A DNA stretch of 64,000 nucleotides from Paraphaeosphaeria minitans (Eukaryota > Ascomycota > Dothideomycetes > Pleosporales > Didymosphaeriaceae): the NCBI GenBank assembly GCA_015832175.1, contig WJXW01000001.1, positions 2,108,001 to 2,172,000 on the forward strand. Direction: 5' to 3'. Positions 22,803-32,948 of the stretch are shown here, in pieces (within the stretch, counting starts at the first letter, position 1; each line of letters starts with the position of its first letter). The notes under the pieces are model-generated. The model did not search any database. It was not told where the DNA came from and worked only from the letters and a program-made list of their open reading frames with translations. The translations under genes and the position numbers were made by a program.

Positions 22803-22927
22803 ATTAGTGGTGGTGATGCGCAACATCTGTGTTTTCAGGTAATGACAGGTGAGGAGGCGTATAAATAAAGCCACATATTTCCCGTCTACGTACTCTACAC
22901 TTCTTCGAGTTTGCTCGATTTAATATT
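22803..22927 (+). repeat. Promoter-like cassette, copy 4
   Basis: GGTGGTGATGCGCAACATC upstream; TATAAATAAAGCC at 22860; CGTCTACGTACTCTACACTT at 22883 and CTTCGAGTTTGCTCGATT ending at 22920. One of the two best-kept copies; TATA-to-TCTAC distance is 25 nt. Confidence 0.65.
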
Positions 22928-23110
22928 TACGAAAATGTGCGCAATGTGCTTGCACCGTGTCGAAAACGACGTTGGCTTCTAGATTATGTGGACTGCTGCA
23001 GCCTCTGTCTCTAGAAAATACAGGATGTCAATCCACGGGAGACTATCTATGCCTAAAACCGCCCCCGGTTGAACGTATGCTCGCGTCCTGCTCCAGTGGG
23101 ACCGGAATAG

Positions 23111-23222
23111 GAATGCTGGTGCTGATGAGTATCACTGTTAACGTGGGATTTCGGATGGAGATGAGTATAAATACAGTCCATTTCGCCGTCTACCTACTCT
23201 ACACACTTCTTGCGATTGCCTT
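23111..23222 (+). repeat. Promoter-like cassette, copy 5
   Basis: GGTGCTGATGAGTATCACTG and GTTAACG upstream; TATAAATACAGTCC at 23166; CGTCTACCTACTCTACACAC at 23187 and CTTCTTGCGATTGCC after it. TATA-to-TCTAC distance is 23 nt. Very similar to copy 4 across the core. Confidence 0.65.
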
Positions 23223-23624
23223 GTGGTCTCTTCAAAGACAGAAGAGGGGATGGCATGGGACAACAAAAGCCTGCATTTATCTAAACTACAGGGTCTAGGC
23301 CCACGCGGTGGATTTTCCGCCTTTTGCGTCTAAAACGCTCACCATGCACCAACACATGCATGGGCGATCTCGTATTCACTAGTAGGAGAAACGGAAAACG
23401 TCACCCTCTTCCGAACGTCTGGTAAGTTCCAGCTCTCTAGCGCAGGGATGCGGCAATATGTCTGCGGACAACGCTGATATCTTTGCAAAAGGTCTTCCAA
23501 AAGGCTTTCAAGCAAAGGTAATGAGGGATTTTGTCGTTCCAGAAACATCCTCCCGCGAACATATGACGTTGCTCTGTGCTCTAGTCTTCTAGTCATTAAT
23601 GACTTTCTCCAGATTTCAAGGTGA

Positions 23625-23762
23625 TGTTAGTAAGCATCATCGTGCTGTATGATGTCTACCTAGTTACCGGCGCAGATAGATTACCGAAAGGTGTACTTAT
23701 ATTTCCCCTTTTCACTGTTTAACTTTTCTGTTCACATCACTACTTTGGGCTTGCTTGACCAA
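23625..23762 (+). repeat. Promoter-like cassette, copy 6
   Basis: GGTGATGTTAGTAAGCATCA and TAGTTACCGG upstream; TATA position reads TACTTATATTTCC (about 23694); the 3' block is well kept as CACTACTTTGGGCTTGCTTG ending near 23760. Confidence 0.5.
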
Positions 23763-25304
23763 AAATTTGTGATAAAAGGAATACATGGCGGAATGGTTTT
23801 CAGCATTTTCATCGATTTATGGAACCCAGAGAGCAAGGTCTCATAACAAACCCCTCGCCGAATTGATCTGCTGTGCACATGATTCCAAAGAGTCACGAAC
23901 AGCGATGAGAGAAGATGGCAATGGTCTTTCTTAGTTTTCTTTTTCAAAGGTTTTAGTGTGCAACCCATGTGTGGACTTTCTCTTTGTCCATAAGATGTCT
24001 GATTAGATAAAATGGGCCAGTGCACTCATCATCAGAGGTATTGATCCTAGAAGTGCTTGCTAGAAGGGGATACAGAATCGCGATGCCAACCAAAAACACA
24101 GCCAGCAACCTACCTGCCAAAAGCTCCTGACCATTAGATGCGCGTTATCTGTCTGTGTTGCTATGTACGGTTTCAGGCGCGGTCTACTACCTACGTGTCA
24201 TCCGAGCAAATTTTCCACCCAGCGCGGCTAGCGTACAGGACTTCGCTTTCAAACATGAAGCTTGATAGTGGTTTTGGCATTTTTATTCTAAATGAATTTA
24301 CAGTTATATGGTCCACCGCAATTAGCCTGCCTGGGGGATACCACAGATACCTAAATGGCCATCGCATTTGCTAATTGCTCGTCTTGAGTTTGCACCTCAC
24401 GTTGTATTCGAATAAAAGCTCCCACAATTTCGTAACATGTATACCTGAGCCTCTAAGATTCCCTTCAAAGGATGTATGTGTGGATTTGAGCTGTTTCCGA
24501 AACGAGTCTCAATACAATTTCGCAGAAATTGGATCGTTGTCATCACCATCATCATTCCGGGCCACAGAACGGATCAGCGCTACTGATACTTCTCCGAACA
24601 ACCCCATAATACTCTTAACACTATTTTAAAGTTAAGTCGACGAGATTATCCACTGTGTCTCATCTGACGCGCTCCATTCTCAAAAGCCTAACTAGCTATG
24701 TCAATGTGTTGACCTGTTCAGTCGTTTCAACGAATGATTTTGGTATTTCAAAGAAGGTGTGAACATGTTTTGTGACCCCTGAATCGAGGACTGGCAGCTG
24801 TGCATAGGTAAGTGATTTACGAAAGTACCACGATGAGCATCATCATCATCAATGCATGCAACATATATTCAAAGATAGTCTCTCATGTTAAACAACTCTG
24901 TTTTTACAGTGCACCGCTAAATGCTCGCATCAATTCAATTGATGTCTCTATCGAGAATTAAACATGGTTATCGCCATCAACAGGTGTAGAGACGTGCTGC
25001 GGTTCCAAAACCAGGAAAATGCCAAGTGGTGTGGACGAGCGTACGTGGGACGTTGTGATGAAAATCATCAGTGTTGCCCGTTAGAGCAGAAATAGGAACC
25101 AAGATACGTACATTTATGTCTCCTCGTCCGCTGCTTCATTTCTCTCACCTTGCTTCCGAGTTGGGGTAACTCAAAAGAGCATGCAAGAAAGGTTGTATGA
25201 CTCTCTTGGGGTCTAACATCCGTTGCATCTGGGAGTTATGAGGATCCGTTCTCCTGTGCTACCAAATCTGAGATCTGACAGTTCTCAATGGACGGAAGTA
25301 GATG

Positions 25305-25425
25305 TAATGGTAATGAATATCACCGTTACTGTCATCAGCAGGCCCACCAGAAGGGTGACAGTTTTATAGATACTCCGGTTTGCCGTGAGTTCCTCTCCTT
25401 CACACTTCCTTCAAGCCACTTTAAT
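25305..25425 (+). repeat. Promoter-like cassette, copy 7 (diverged)
   Basis: AATGGTAATGAATATCACCG and TTACTGTCATC upstream; TTTATAGATACTCC near 25363; CTTCACACTTCCTTCAAGCC near 25400. Weaker match than copies 1-6. Confidence 0.4.
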
Positions 25426-25529
25426 GCGTGGATTGGAAAAACATAGATCTACTCGCGTATGTGAGGCTCAGTATCCTGAGAGTCCAAAGTCAGACTCGCT
25501 CGCTCGCTACCATGGGACGAGCTTATGAA

Positions 25530-25655
25530 ATGGCGATTACAACGAAGATTACCACCAACATTGCGTTCAGCTCATGCGCCGGGACGCGTGTAAGGTATAA
25601 ACACCGCCTCACTTCTGACGCCCTGTCCTCCACCCTGCCTTGAGCATCCGACTAA
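25530..25655 (+). repeat. Promoter-like cassette, copy 8 (diverged)
   Basis: AAGATTACCACCAACATTGC upstream; TATAAACACCGCCTCAC at 25596; a CCACCCTGCCTTGAGCATCC block ends near 25650. Weaker match in the 3' block. Confidence 0.4.
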
Positions 25656-26020
25656 CAATGCAAGACTTTGGGATGACGTGTCCATACATAGGGGCTCAAA
25701 AGAACCGAGCAGTTGCGGATTCTTGTGACTCCCAGTGCGAGAGTGATATCGAGCACGATATTCGGTTATGGCAGCTCACGACATGTTCAAGGTCATCACC
25801 ATTACCATCACCGTCACCATCTCTGCGCTCACATCACACCTTGGGATAATGGACGCGTGTACATACTGCCTAAAACTCAGCATCGCAATGGGCCCCTGCC
25901 CGGACCTGCCTGCTCCGATGGCAATTTTAAACGCCGTTCCGGCGAGGGTATGGGTCCCGTGGCTGTTCTGATGATGATTGACTCGAGGACTCGGGTAGCA
26001 GTGTACACATTGTTCTCGTA

Positions 26021-26112
26021 CTTACGCTGTACGCTGTACGCTGTACTTTGCACGCTTCACTTTGCGATCTTTTTTTTTTTTTTTTTCTTTTTTTTTTTCC
26101 AAAAAAAAGTTT
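26021..26112. repeat. TACGCTG tandem repeat next to a T-tract/A-tract
   Basis: Three to four copies of TACGCTG(T) at about 26021-26046 are followed by an almost pure T run of about 30 bases (26070-26098) and an A run (26100-26108). The T and A runs could pair. This may be a retroposition scar or simple slippage. Confidence 0.7.
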
Positions 26113-26410
26113 CAAAGCCCATATATGTTGGCTAGTACATTCGTGAAATGCACTACGCATAACTCTAGAAGAGTGTCGCTTCGTGAAAGGAAAGTGCCTA
26201 TGCTTCATCACCATCACCACGAAGCTAGCGGATATGAACATGGGCAACTCGATTCCGGGCCATTTCGATGGGCTTGAGTGGTATTATCATGACGACTACT
26301 TGCAAGAGCATGTCGCAATCATACTGTGTCACGCAAAAAGATCCAAGCTCAAGAAATACGGCAATATCATGCGAGGAGACTCAAAGTAGGTCAACTCTAC
26401 CAGCACAACC

Positions 26411-27838
26411 CTAGGTAACAATGTACTTGGTCGGATACTTTAACCACCGCCCAACAGCCATACAGCACCCACCTAAAAGCACGACGACCCCTGACACCAT
26501 TAATGCAACCGAGCCATTGCCCAGAGTTTCTATCATTAACCCAACGACACTGATGCCGCCAAAAGCGACGATACCCAGACCATCCGGGAAAAGCCTCATT
26601 TTCGTCCAGCATTTGCATATCAGGTCGAAAACCTTCCTGTATAGGGCGAGGATAGGACCCAAACAAAGACCGTACAGAACGCTGAGAATACCCCAAACCC
26701 AGAAGTTGACTACCCAGGCGGCAACGATCAGTAAAGCTCCAGCAATAATGGCTGCTGCGGTGAAAGTGTTGACGACGCCCAGTTCCCGGCGTGGCCACGG
26801 GTGTGCGAAGAATGCTGCAGTGAGGGACGCGGCCCCGAATGAGCCCAGTAGCCAGTATACAGCGAAATCAGGGTACTCGTATAGCGGCCGGCTGGACAGA
26901 AGGAGTGCAAAGAAGACCGGCCATACGATCACGTACGCAAAGACGAGGAAAAGGCCAGCGATCAGAAGGCAGTCGCCGATGATATCGATGCCGGGATTCT
27001 TCTGTATGCCGAGTTTACCGGGTAAAGCCTGCATCGCACTTGTCGGCCTTTTGTGCACCAGTCTCGGGATCTGAGGGTTGCGTTTTTGAGCATCGCCTTC
27101 GGGGCTCTCTTGCTCTCTGGCCGGGAACAAGCCACCGAGCGTGGGCGCGAGTGTGAACAACACAATGAAGAAGTTTGCCCAGGCCAAGGCCTTGTAGTTG
27201 TCCATACGAAGGAAGGCCCATGCCACGAGTGAGTGCACGAGAGCGCCCAGAGGAGCTGCAGCGCCACTTTGCGTTGAAACCTCTGCAGTGTTACCGTTGT
27301 AGTGCGACGCAAGGCATCGCAGGGTCATACTCCGTAGGAAGCCCAGGCAAAGGCCGGTGAGAGCGCGCATGCCCAGTGATAGGCCCCATGGCTTTGCACT
27401 TCGCGCTATAACTGCATGACACAGCACAAGCACGAGGCTCACTGCCAAGTAGGTCCATCGCCAGTGCTTCCACCTATAGGCACACCAGGCCAGGGGTCCT
27501 AGCGCGAATATTCCAAGCCACTGTATACCAACCATCAGAGTTAGTTGACTGAGCGGCGTCGTGAGGAACAGCGAGTTATAGTAGTACTCGAGGGTTAACC
27601 CAGCCGACAATGGGATTCCAAAAGCATGGAACATAAGGATAGCGTGTGCGTAGTACGCGAGAACTCGGCGTGTTCGGTCCTTGTTGGATTGCTCATCTCG
27701 AGCAGTTGCCGTGCCTGTCTGCCTCCTGCTGACCTCTGTAGAAGCTCTCGGACGCTGAACCTGCGAGCTTGAATTGGTGAGACCTGCACTAGTTCGAGTA
27801 ATGTTTCTGCCCGCGTCGTAAGAGCCTGAGGTGGGCAT
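26411..27838 (-). CDS. MFS transporter, monocarboxylate-porter-like
   Basis: Single-exon polytopic protein of 475 aa when read from the ATG at 27838 (MPTSGSYDAG). After about 60 polar residues there are some 12 hydrophobic segments in two blocks of six, with a long polar loop between them (about 40 residues, SPEGDAQKRNPQIPR onward), the MFS arrangement. The opening helix AYYAHAILMFHAFGIPLSAG resembles fungal monocarboxylate-porter-like MFS proteins. Substrate cannot be read from sequence. The frame is open further upstream to an ATG at 28258, which would add 140 His/Thr/Ser-rich residues of non-coding appearance; I prefer the shorter form but the longer one cannot be excluded. It is isolated: the 5.2-kb gene-poor region follows its 3' end. 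Confidence 0.8.
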   Translation of the reverse strand: MPTSGSYDAGRNITRTSAGLTNSSSQVQRPRASTEVSRRQTGTATARDEQSNKDRTRRVLAYYAHAILMFHAFGIPLSAGLTLEYYYNSLFLTTPLSQLTLMVGIQWLGIFALGPLAWCAYRWKHWRWTYLAVSLVLVLCHAVIARSAKPWGLSLGMRALTGLCLGFLRSMTLRCLASHYNGNTAEVSTQSGAAAPLGALVHSLVAWAFLRMDNYKALAWANFFIVLFTLAPTLGGLFPAREQESPEGDAQKRNPQIPRLVHKRPTSAMQALPGKLGIQKNPGIDIIGDCLLIAGLFLVFAYVIVWPVFFALLLSSRPLYEYPDFAVYWLLGSFGAASLTAAFFAHPWPRRELGVVNTFTAAAIIAGALLIVAAWVVNFWVWGILSVLYGLCLGPILALYRKVFDLICKCWTKMRLFPDGLGIVAFGGISVVGLMIETLGNGSVALMVSGVVVLLGGCCMAVGRWLKYPTKYIVT

Positions 27839-28338
27839 GCTGGACGTGGTGTTCACCGCACCAGGGCAGTGTGTTGCTTGAATATCAGGCGTCGGCAAGA
27901 GCAAAAGTGTCTTATCGCAGCGACGAGGAAGATCGGTGCGGAAATGCAGAACGAGGTGGCTGATTGCACCTGTACTAGCCTGTGATTGCATCAGTGGTGT
28001 AAACAGCCGGGGAGCAACGCCATTCAATGGGCGAGTGTGAAGAGTCGGCTTGTGGTAAGTCGACTTCGTAGTAGACTTGGCCGCGTGCGATGGATGCATG
28101 CTGCCACGCAAACGGGGGCTCTTATGATGGACATGGTGAGGCGCCCGTTGTGCTTCTTTGCGAAGAAAGTACTCGATGCTAGACGCCAGATCGTTGCAGG
28201 GAAATGCTGAACTTCGCATCGAGGTACTTGGGGTATAAGCGTTCAAACCCAAAAGCAAAGAATTGGGTCAGTTTGTCCAGGACACATGATAAGCATTGAC
28301 GTGAAGGCGAGAGTCAATGTAGGAGAGATGGTGAATTT

Positions 28339-28467
28339 GGGAAGGAGAGTAGAACCTAGGAAGGAGCGTAGAACCTAGGAAGGAGCGTAGAACCAGGGAA
28401 GGAGCGTAGAACCGGGGAAGGAGCGTAGAACCGGGGAAGGAGCGTAGAAGGAACCTGGGGAAGGCGC
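28339..28467. repeat. 19-bp tandem repeat, six to seven copies
   Basis: Unit GAAGGAGCGTAGAACCNGG. The first copy has AGAGTAGAACC, the next two vary at the 3' dinucleotide, two are identical (CCGGG), and the last has an inserted AAGGA. It lies between the MFS gene and the SH3 gene. Any ORF through it is repetitive and not supported. Confidence 0.85.
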
Positions 28468-28697
28468 AATTCGTGCACTCGCATCGGGTGGGGAACATGT
28501 GCAGACGGCAACAAACCACATCGTCAGATGGAGTCGTGAAGAAAAGAATAAGAAATCATTCTGACGAGCCTGATCCTCCTTGGCTGAGCCTAGCCTTGCT
28601 TTGCCCAATCCCATGCATCAGGAGAAAACCCGCATCCTGAACGCCAGTAGACCAACATGAGCCAAATGCCCACACAAACGCAGTCGCACCCGCACTC

Positions 28698-28742
28698 CTA
28701 GAAAATGCTGTTCACAATGTTGCTGCCAATGGTCGCACCTGC
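28698..28742 (-). repeat. Duplicate of the last 15 codons of the SH3 gene
   Basis: Reads AGATIGSNIVNSIF plus TAG, against AGATIGSKIVNSIF plus TAA in the main ORF (28749-28793). The spacing is exactly 51 nt. The bases before the duplicate (TTTTTGCAG) make a plausible 3' splice site, and the same GCAG/GTGCGA sequence in the first copy can act as a donor at 28789. Confidence 0.8.
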
Positions 28743-28748
28743 AAAAAC

Positions 28749-29507
28749 TTAGAATATACTGTTCACAATCTTGCTTCCGATTGTCGCACCTGCTCCAAAG
28801 ACGGCGGCATTGCCCAGCTTCTTGCCCAGCTTCTTGCCGCCCTGCTCGAACTTGCTCGGCTCGGCCGGGGTGTTCTGAGCGACGGCATCGTTTGAGCCGT
28901 TGGACACGTCCAGCGGCATGTTGCCGTAGTTGTTCGGCTGCACGGCGGCGGGCACGAGGGCCTTTTCCTCGCGGCGCACGTAGCTGGCCGGGAAGATGCC
29001 CTCCTGGCCGGTGCGCTCGTTGCGTCCCTTCCACCACTCGTTGTTCATGTACTCTGTTACGACAATCTTGTCGTTGGGCATGAGAGCAAGGTCCCCGGCG
29101 TCTTGTGCGTTGTACTGGTACATGGCAGTCGCGTAACAGAGGGCGGGCGGGCCAACGGGAGCAGCGGGTGGGGTTGGGTAAGCGGGCGGAGGCGCGTTGG
29201 ACATGTTGTTGGAGTAGTAGCCGACGCCGTTGGTGCTCTTCCTGTCGGGCTCGGGCGCGTTGAGGGAGAGGGAGGACAGCTGCGCAGCAGGAGCAGCGGG
29301 TGTGGCGCGCGCAGCGTTGGCGTTCGCGGGGAGCTGGTTGATCATGGTGTCGTACTGCGACTGGCTGATGACATTGGAGTCGACGAGGAATTCGAGCTCC
29401 TGCCGTGCTGCTTAGTGTGCGCGCGTTCGCTCATCGCGGGGGTTCCTTACAGTCTTGATCGCCCGCAGCGACCGGTTGATCATGGCATTGTTGAAGCCGT
29501 CGGCCAT
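28749..29507 (-). CDS. Lsb1/Pin3-like SH3 domain protein
   Basis: Two exons, 29507-29451 and 29399-28749, with a 51-nt intron (GTAAGG...CAG), 235 aa. The N terminus (MADGFNNAMINRSLRAIKTE then LEFLVDSNVISQSQYD) and one SH3 domain at about 106-166 (AMYQYNAQDAGDLALMPNDK, WWKGRN, GIFPASYV) match the yeast Lsb1/Pin3 family, which binds the WASP homologue Las17 and acts in actin-patch assembly and prion behaviour. A Pro-rich linker precedes the SH3 domain, and a Gly/Ala-rich tail (GKKLGNAAVFGAGATIGS) ends the protein. The last 15 codons are duplicated 51 nt downstream (28698-28742), preceded by a good acceptor (TTTTTGCAG), so an alternative splice gives a protein with the same C terminus except Lys to Asn. 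Confidence 0.88.
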
Positions 29508-30622
29508 GTTGAAGAGCCTTGCGAGATTGTGAAAGCAGGGGCGGAGAAGGATATATGCGCGCGAAAACTATAGCACGGCCAAGGTAGAGCCGGTGGGGAT
29601 GCGAAGTGCTGCGTGTGCGAGGATAGCAAGCGCCGTGGTTGGGTGTCGAGGACAGGTTGAGGTGATCCTTTGCTGTTGCGGGCTTTCGTGTTGAGAGCAG
29701 GGGCGCAGCGGTTCGGTACCTAGCCCAGCCCACTCTAAATGGACCTTGGCCGCCGTCTTCCCGTCTGATTACCTGCAGCACCACAGTCCTACCCTCCTCA
29801 AGTGCATGGTCTGATGCGTTGATACGTATAGAAGGATCCCGGAATCCTTATGTACGTATCGTAGTCGTGTGGCGCCATCGTCACGAAATACCTACGACGT
29901 GGATGCCAACTAGCCACCTTTCCCGCCATTACCGATTCGCTCCTCATACCCAGTCGTCACGCGACCCGGCGTTGGTCTTGTTCTTCCCATGTGGCCCTTA
30001 CAACGACAACATCCACCTGCATGTGTTAACCTTAACGTATGCACCTTCACTTCGACAGTAGCCCCTCATGCGACTGTGCTAGCCCCTACGAAGGGCCATG
30101 CCTCTCCAACTTCTCCACCATACCAATCAAAAGACTCGCTCTGCTGAATTTATAGTTGTGTTGGAGAATGTGACACTGACGTGGGTACAGAGAGGTGCTC
30201 ACAACTCTTGGAGCTGCCAGAGGCTACGTCTTCGTAGTAACGGTATACGAGGTCGTCATCATCGCTATTACAATTACCTTAAGGGTCAATGTCTTGCACT
30301 CAACGCGGGGACCAGAATGATATCCCCTGGACCGGCATACGATCTCGAATGAAACTACCTCCGAAAGCACCACACCGCTGCCACACGCCCTCTTCCATGT
30401 AGCCCGTGAATCCCGCTTCACACGCAAACTCACCAACCCAACCCCGTGCCATGACCACAAACACCCCCCCTTCACCACCGCACACCTCACTCTTCCCCAT
30501 ACTCCTCAAATGTCTCACTCCTTGATACTAGGACCCAACACACCACACCCTCCACTTACCCTCGCTAGCTTACCGCGCGCCACCACCAAATCCACTACTA
30601 GCACTACTAATCTCCATCCACA
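29508..30622. other. Intergenic, no supported gene
   Basis: Short ORFs without domains. A GTCATCATCGCTATTACAAT block near 30252-30272 resembles the upstream block of the 21-26 kb cassettes but has no TATA or 3' block with it. The last 150 bp are C-rich. Confidence 0.45.
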
Positions 30623-30847
30623 ATGTGCACAACCCTCCCCCAAACATGCACCATCTGCCACCGCACCATCAAATACACACCAACCCTCTGCGCTGCTGCG
30701 GAGACGCAGGAAGGCGGGTTTCTGGCGTGCAAGGCCGGGAGCGAGAACAACAGGGAGGAGGTTGTGAGGACGACGTGTGCGGGGAAGGGGGGGCAGTGTC
30801 TGAAGGAGTCAGTTTTGGGTGCGGGAGAGGGCCAAGTACGATGTTAA
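30623..30847 (+). CDS. Small cysteine-rich protein, function unknown
   Basis: 74-aa ORF starting MCTTLPQTCTICHRTIKY, with CxxC at residues 9-12 and further cysteines at 23, 36, 52, 59 and 74. The start context (CACAATGTGC) is good. Small fungal ORFs that open with MC and have spaced Cys pairs are common and generally uncharacterised; I do not recognise a domain. It lacks a signal peptide, so an intracellular zinc-binding role is possible. The frame may continue by splicing beyond 30847. Confidence is modest because of its length. Confidence 0.4.
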   Translation: MCTTLPQTCTICHRTIKYTPTLCAAAETQEGGFLACKAGSENNREEVVRTTCAGKGGQCLKESVLGAGEGQVRC

Positions 30848-32006
30848 TGGGGATGGGGAAGTTCCTGAGTTCAACCGCTGATGGGGGGAGGGAGGATAGT
30901 GTAGGGATCACGGGGTTTTGCATGTTAGGGCTTTTTTGGGTTGGCTCTTGGGTTCGACGGCCCAGGGACGAAAGGTGGATGCATACATGCGCGTAATGGT
31001 GGGCGGGCTTGATGGAATACTATTTTTCTTTCGACGCAGGGCTTACTAGCTTCTTCTAGTGCATTTAGCTGTGCTTCTCCTTCTTTGTTTTCGACGTGCT
31101 GCCTGGGATGTTAGGCCCGGTTCGGCTCCAGCATAATTAGTCATAATTCATTCACGCCTTGCTGTATCGAGTGCTGCTATAGACTCTGTTAAGGTTCTAT
31201 TTTGCATAGTTATAGGGATAACATTATGCATTTACGTCTAATCTAAGTTGTATTTATATTAATCACTAGTGGGAAAGACGACTACTAGTGCTTATTTACG
31301 TTTTTCTATAAATACTGTCTCTTACTGCGCTAAGCCCCTATCGCAAAACGTCGTCGTAGCACTGGAGTAGGTAGATCCCAGCTTCCCTATTTTTAGAATC
31401 TGCAGGAGTCCCTTAATAAACGCTGTACGGGTATTTATTAGATTAATCCTTGAGAATTTACTTCCCCTGAGCAGGACGTGAATCCGTGGACATGGGCAAA
31501 ACACGTGACGCCAGAACGTCAGACCGCAGCTGGAAAGCTCACGACGATGGCTATTGCCCCTGATTCCGTATCCACTGCGTTGAACCATCCTGGCGTTGTA
31601 GATATCTACCACGCCCACCAGACCAACGCAAAATAAATTTCGGAACGGGACGATCAGGCGCGTTCCTCGCATGGGTGACGTACGATCCCCTGACGCCGTG
31701 CAGCTGAGCCCGCCGCTAGAACATTCTCTCCCGCACTCTTCACTCCCACTAGCAAAGCCTAACCTCAACCACGCGTCCATCCGATCTTCGAATCGGATAC
31801 GGCCACGCCACCCCTGCTGCTCATTCTAGATGCCGTGTCTCCCCAAGAACCCACAAAATGACGAGCGCTGTTGACGCCGGGCCCGTGGCGGGCTATCCGT
31901 CGGCACAAATGGTTTTGCTAGTTCCCAGAAATCCGAATAAGAACGCCGTGCTCGCTGCTCAGCGGTGCAATCTTCAGTCTGTCGCTTCATCCTTCTTTAG
32001 ACCAGC
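30848..32006. other. Intergenic with an AT-rich island
   Basis: From about 31130 to 31470 the DNA is AT-rich with many TAT/TTA/CTA triplets, unlike the flanks. A 152-codon minus-strand ORF (31322-31780) overlaps it but has no recognisable domain. The remainder is GH17 upstream sequence, including a plausible 5' leader ending in CTTTAGACCAGC before the ATG at 32007. Confidence 0.45.
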
Positions 32007-32948
32007 ATGCAGTTTTTTGCTTCCGCGTTGGCCGTCGCAGCCGCCTTTCCCGTCGCCGATGCCGCCATCAAAGGCTTCAACTCCGGCAGCACCTTCAGCA
32101 CCGGCCAAAACAAGCAGCAGATCGACTTCGCCTATGAGATGAGAGCCGCGCAGCAGCTCCCCGGCACAGACGGTGCCTGGACGAGCGTGCGCCTCTACAC
32201 GACGATCCAGGGCGGCACCACGGATTCCCCCATCTCCGCCATCCCCGCCGCCATCGAGACAAAGTCCACGCTGCTCCTCGGCCTCTGGGCTTCCGAGACC
32301 TCCGATGTTTTCCAGAACGAGCTCAACGCCCTGAAGAACGCTATCAACCAGTACGGCACTGCCTTCACCGACCTTGTCACTGGTATCTCCGTCGGCAGCG
32401 AGGACCTGTACCGCACCTCCACCAGTGGAGTCGGCGCCACCCCCGAGCAGATCGTCGACTACATCTCTAAGACGCGCGCCGTGATCAAGGGTACCTCGCT
32501 CGAGGGCAAGCCCGTCGGCCACGTCGACACCTGGGACGCTTTCGTCAGCAGGGCCAACAGCGCCGTCGTGTCCGCGTGCGACTTCATCGGCATGGACGCC
32601 TACCCGTACTACCAGGCCTCCACCGTCGGTGGCAACGGCATCGGCAACGCCAACGCGACCTTCTGGAAGGCGTACACCGACACTGTGGCCGCTGCCCAGG
32701 GAAAGCCTGTTTGGATCACCGAGACCGGGTGGCCCATCGTCGGTGACACGATCGGTGAGGCTGTTCCCGGTGCCGGAGATGCGCGCACTTTCTGGGAGGA
32801 GACGGTTTGCCATGCGCTGGCGACTAATGTCAACATCTACTACTTCCAGCTGCAGACCTCGCAGGGTGAGTTGGTGAACCCTGACTGGGGTGTCAAGGGC
32901 GCTGGCAATGTCGTCGAACAGCCTGTGAGGTTTCAGGTTACGTGCTAG
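32007..32948 (+). CDS. Secreted GH17 glucan endo-1,3-beta-glucosidase/glucanosyltransferase
   Basis: Single-exon 313-aa protein. Residues 1-20 form a signal peptide (MQFFASALAVAAAFPVADAA) followed by IKGFNSGSTFS, the usual mature start of fungal Bgl2-type GH17 enzymes. The TIM-barrel signatures are present: the acid/base Glu132 in GISVGSEDLYR and the nucleophile Glu239 in PVWITETGWP, plus FIGMDAYPYY. The length matches the Bgl2 class (about 300-315 aa), and there is no Ser/Thr-rich tail or GPI signal, so it is predicted to be in the wall or medium, where the family cuts and re-joins beta-1,3-glucan during wall growth. A 376-codon ORF on the opposite strand (31974-33104) is a shadow of the GC-biased codon usage. 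Confidence 0.93.
   Translation: MQFFASALAVAAAFPVADAAIKGFNSGSTFSTGQNKQQIDFAYEMRAAQQLPGTDGAWTSVRLYTTIQGGTTDSPISAIPAAIETKSTLLLGLWASETSDVFQNELNALKNAINQYGTAFTDLVTGISVGSEDLYRTSTSGVGATPEQIVDYISKTRAVIKGTSLEGKPVGHVDTWDAFVSRANSAVVSACDFIGMDAYPYYQASTVGGNGIGNANATFWKAYTDTVAAAQGKPVWITETGWPIVGDTIGEAVPGAGDARTFWEETVCHALATNVNIYYFQLQTSQGELVNPDWGVKGAGNVVEQPVRFQVTC

Larger units (their letters stand above)
21177..26410. other. 5.2-kb gene-poor region carrying diverged promoter-like cassettes
   Basis: The longest gap in the window. No protein domain was found in any frame. It is more AT-rich than its neighbours, and several short segments resemble one another: a TGATG/ATCATC/GTTACC block, then a TATA box, then a TCTACC...ACTTCTTCGAGCTTGCTCGATT-like block. 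Individual copies are listed separately. Poly-T/poly-A and TACGCTG repeats lie near 26020-26110. Short ORFs such as 22957-23298 or 25713-26135 run across cassette boundaries and are not supported as genes. Confidence 0.6.

Noticed and set aside
26062..26112. Terminator or transposon end from the T/A tracts
   Set aside because: No target-site duplication or terminal inverted repeat beyond the homopolymers was seen.
27839..28258. 140-residue N-terminal extension of the MFS transporter
   Set aside because: His/Thr/Ser-rich without homologous character; the ATG at 27838 gives a normal-length MFS protein.
28301..28519. ORFs across the 19-bp repeat (LRSFPGSTLLPRFYAPS-type)
   Set aside because: Purely repetitive translation of a minisatellite.
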